A DNA stretch of 6,661 bases from CAURMH01 sp963525745. GTDB taxonomy: Bacteria > Pseudomonadota > Gammaproteobacteria > Enterobacterales > Pasteurellaceae. Under the pieces are notes generated by a model that saw only the letters and a program-made list of their open reading frames with translations, was not told where the DNA came from and did not search any database. A program made the translations under genes and the position numbers. Shown here piece by piece: positions 5,774-6,661 of the stretch (positions within the stretch are counted from its first letter, which is position 1; the number at the start of each line of letters is the position of its first letter). Where the stretch lies: positions 1-6,661 of the forward strand of contig CAURMH010000065.1 of assembly GCA_963525745.1 (NCBI GenBank), read 5' to 3'.

Positions 5774-6400
5774 TTATTTGACTAGTAGCCGATGGAGCAA
5801 CGCGGCCTGCGCCTGTTGCTGATATGTTTTGCTTAAACGCTCTGCGCGCAAAATGCTTTGCAAATCCAGCAGCGCCTGTTCAAAGTGATCATTAATAATC
5901 ACGTAATCGTATTCGTCGTAATGTGAAATTTCATTCATCGCTTTCGCCATTCGCTCAGCTATCACTTCGACCGAATCCTGCCCGCGCCCGATTAATCGAC
6001 GTTCCAATTCCTCCAAAGAAGGCGGCAGAATGAAAATACTTTTAACGCTCGGAATCTTTTGACGAATTTGCTGTGCTCCCTGCCAATCAATATCTAAAAA
6101 AACATCAATTCCTTTGGCCAGATTTTCCATTATTGCCGGCAGCGATGTACCGTAATAATGGCCGCCAAAGACATTAGCGTATTCTAAAAAATGTGATTTC
6201 TCAATTAATATCTCAAATTCATCTTTTGATACAAAATAATAATGCACACCATCTTGCTCGCCAGGGCGAGGCTGGCGGGTCGTGTGGGAAATGGAAACCA
6301 TTTTTGGCGAACCGGAATCCCGTTCCAACAACGCCGCAATTAATGACGACTTTCCGGCCCCACTCGGCGCGGAAACGATGTATAAATTACCTTGGGACAT
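5774..6400 (-). CDS. gmk: Guanylate kinase
   Basis: Gmk phosphorylates GMP (and dGMP) to the diphosphate using ATP, an essential step of guanine nucleotide supply in the cytoplasm. The 208-residue protein is full length (E. coli 207). It has the P-loop APSGAGKS at 11-18, the GMP-binding segment SHTTRQPRPGEQDGVHYYF at 38-56 (Arg42, Arg45), EYANVFGGHYYGT at 73-85, the DIDWQGAQQ motif at 103-111 and the lid/arginine region RLIGRGQDS at 135-143 with AERM at 148-151. The ATG has a strong ribosome site (AAGGAG, seven bases). It is the first gene of the gmk-rpoZ-spoT-recG run, with a -10 box and a terminator for the preceding gene immediately upstream. Confidence 0.98.
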   Translation of the reverse strand: MSQGNLYIVSAPSGAGKSSLIAALLERDSGSPKMVSISHTTRQPRPGEQDGVHYYFVSKDEFEILIEKSHFLEYANVFGGHYYGTSLPAIMENLAKGIDVFLDIDWQGAQQIRQKIPSVKSIFILPPSLEELERRLIGRGQDSVEVIAERMAKAMNEISHYDEYDYVIINDHFEQALLDLQSILRAERLSKTYQQQAQAALLHRLLVK

Positions 6401-6422
6401 AAACTAACTCCTTTATTTTTTA

Positions 6423-6461
6423 CCGTTTCATTATACAAAAAGAAAAGTAAAGTGCGGTCAA
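6423..6461 (-). promoter_or_regulatory. Candidate promoter for the gmk operon
   Basis: A consensus -10 TATAAT lies at 6430-6435 on the minus strand, giving a start near 6423 and a leader of about 22 bases to the gmk ATG. The best -35-like sequence, TTGACC at 6456-6461, comes from the uptake sequence but leaves a 20-bp spacer, which is too long for a standard promoter. At 17 bp the hexamer is a poor ACCGCA. The -10 looks real; the -35 is uncertain. Confidence 0.45.
6450..6458 (+). repeat. DNA uptake signal, left arm of inverted pair
   Basis: Exact AAGTGCGGT on the plus strand, preceded by A. Extended A/T tracts follow at the right spacing (AAAATT, six bases, GTTTTT). Confidence 0.92.
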
Positions 6462-6479
6462 AATTCTCCACGTTTTTTG

Positions 6480-6488
6480 ACCGCACTT
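6480..6488 (-). repeat. DNA uptake signal, right arm of inverted pair
   Basis: Exact AAGTGCGGT on the minus strand. Its extended tracts (AAAAAA, six bases, GAATTT) overlap those of the left arm on the opposite strand. Confidence 0.92.
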
Positions 6489-6499
6489 CATACATTAAT

Positions 6500-6521
6500 T
6501 ATTCGTTTAATATTCGTTTAT
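6500..6521. repeat. Short 11-bp tandem repeat (two copies)
   Basis: TATTCGTTTAA at 6500-6510 is followed directly by TATTCGTTTAT at 6511-6521, one base different. It lies between the HMA stop codon and the terminator stem. Two copies of an A/T-rich 11-mer may be chance or a local duplication. Confidence 0.5.
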
Positions 6522-6661
6522 TTAATTCACCGCTTCCGCGGTATAGTTCAACTTATGAATGGCTTCAATTAATTGTTCATCCGTCACTTTCGGATCTTCT
6601 ACCACCGTGACTGTCCCATCTTTAATTGATGCTTTAGTGGAAATCACACCATCAATATTAC
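6522..6661 (-). CDS. HMA-domain (MerP-like) metal-binding protein, C-terminal part
   Basis: An open frame of 45 codons plus two bases runs in from the right edge to a TAA at 6522-6524. The visible part reads NIDGVISTKASIKDGTVTVV and then EDPKVTDEQLIEAIHKLNYTAEAVN. This fits the second half of a heavy-metal-associated fold: the (N)xxGV turn, a beta hairpin, the helix DEQLIEAIHKLNYTAE, and a final strand, as in MerP and CopZ-type proteins. The metal-binding CxxC, and any signal peptide, would be upstream of the window, so I cannot tell a periplasmic scavenger from a cytoplasmic chaperone, nor the metal. It stops 33 bases before the inverted-uptake-sequence terminator and so appears to be a separate unit from gmk. 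Confidence 0.82.
   Translation of the reverse strand, partial: NIDGVISTKASIKDGTVTVVEDPKVTDEQLIEAIHKLNYTAEAVN

Larger units (their letters stand above)
6436..6488 (-). terminator. Inverted uptake-sequence pair forming an intrinsic terminator
   Basis: AAGTGCGGTCAAAA at 6450-6463 and its exact reverse complement at 6475-6488 form a perfect 14-bp stem with an 11-base loop. On the minus strand the stem is followed by the T-rich TACTTTTCTTTTTG (6449-6436), suiting a rho-independent terminator for the HMA gene that stops 33 bases before the stem. Inverted uptake-sequence pairs serving as terminators are well known in H. influenzae. No plus-strand gene enters it, so one-way use is likely. Confidence 0.8.

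Noticed and set aside
6392..6610. 72-codon plus-strand ORF at the right end
   Set aside because: It runs antisense through the gmk start, the terminator and the HMA gene and has no protein-like features; the minus-strand features are far better supported.
1..6661. Mobile element, CRISPR array or a new defence/accessory system
   Set aside because: All genes except the edge fragment are recognised housekeeping genes in a conserved order; I saw no transposase, spaced direct repeats or unexplained large ORFs.

Overview
The window reads as a chromosomal housekeeping segment of a Pasteurellaceae bacterium. Two things point there. First, the exact 9-bp DNA uptake signal core AAGTGCGGT of the Haemophilus influenzae type (not the Actinobacillus pleuropneumoniae ACAAGCGGT type) occurs eight times in 6.66 kb on both strands. 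Second, every protein resembles its gammaproteobacterial counterpart closely. The genus is not certain; Aggregatibacter or a close Haemophilus relative is my best guess.

Every gene lies on the minus strand, so transcription runs right to left. At the right edge is the C-terminal end of a small heavy-metal-associated (HMA/MerP-like) protein (6522-6661), followed by a hairpin terminator built from two inverted uptake sequences (about 6436-6488). Next come gmk (guanylate kinase), rpoZ (RNA polymerase omega), spoT ((p)ppGpp hydrolase/synthetase), recG (branch-migration helicase) and murI (glutamate racemase). This is the E. coli gmk-rpoZ-spoT-trmH-recG cluster without trmH: spoT and recG are separated by only 3 bases. 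Left of murI is an rRNA operon promoter with an A/T-rich upstream region, followed by the pre-16S leader with boxA and boxC. The 16S gene itself should begin just beyond the left edge. The order murI then rrn matches E. coli murI-rrnB.

The genes share a growth-control theme. Gmk makes GDP, a precursor of GTP and of ppGpp. SpoT sets (p)ppGpp level. Omega contributes to a ppGpp site on RNA polymerase in enterobacteria. The rRNA promoter at the left end has a GC-rich discriminator of the kind found at stringently controlled promoters. RecG and MurI serve replication-fork repair and peptidoglycan precursor supply.

I found no mobile element, CRISPR array or clearly new multi-gene system. The points most worth a second look are: several substitutions in the SpoT synthetase pocket while the hydrolase site is intact; a recG-murI intergenic element that can fold into two competing hairpins on the transcribed strand only; a full-length uptake sequence that forms the murI translation start region; and a slippery A8 tract near the 3' end of murI. 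No gene-free stretch exceeds 300 bases; the longest is the 236-base rRNA promoter and leader region at the left end.
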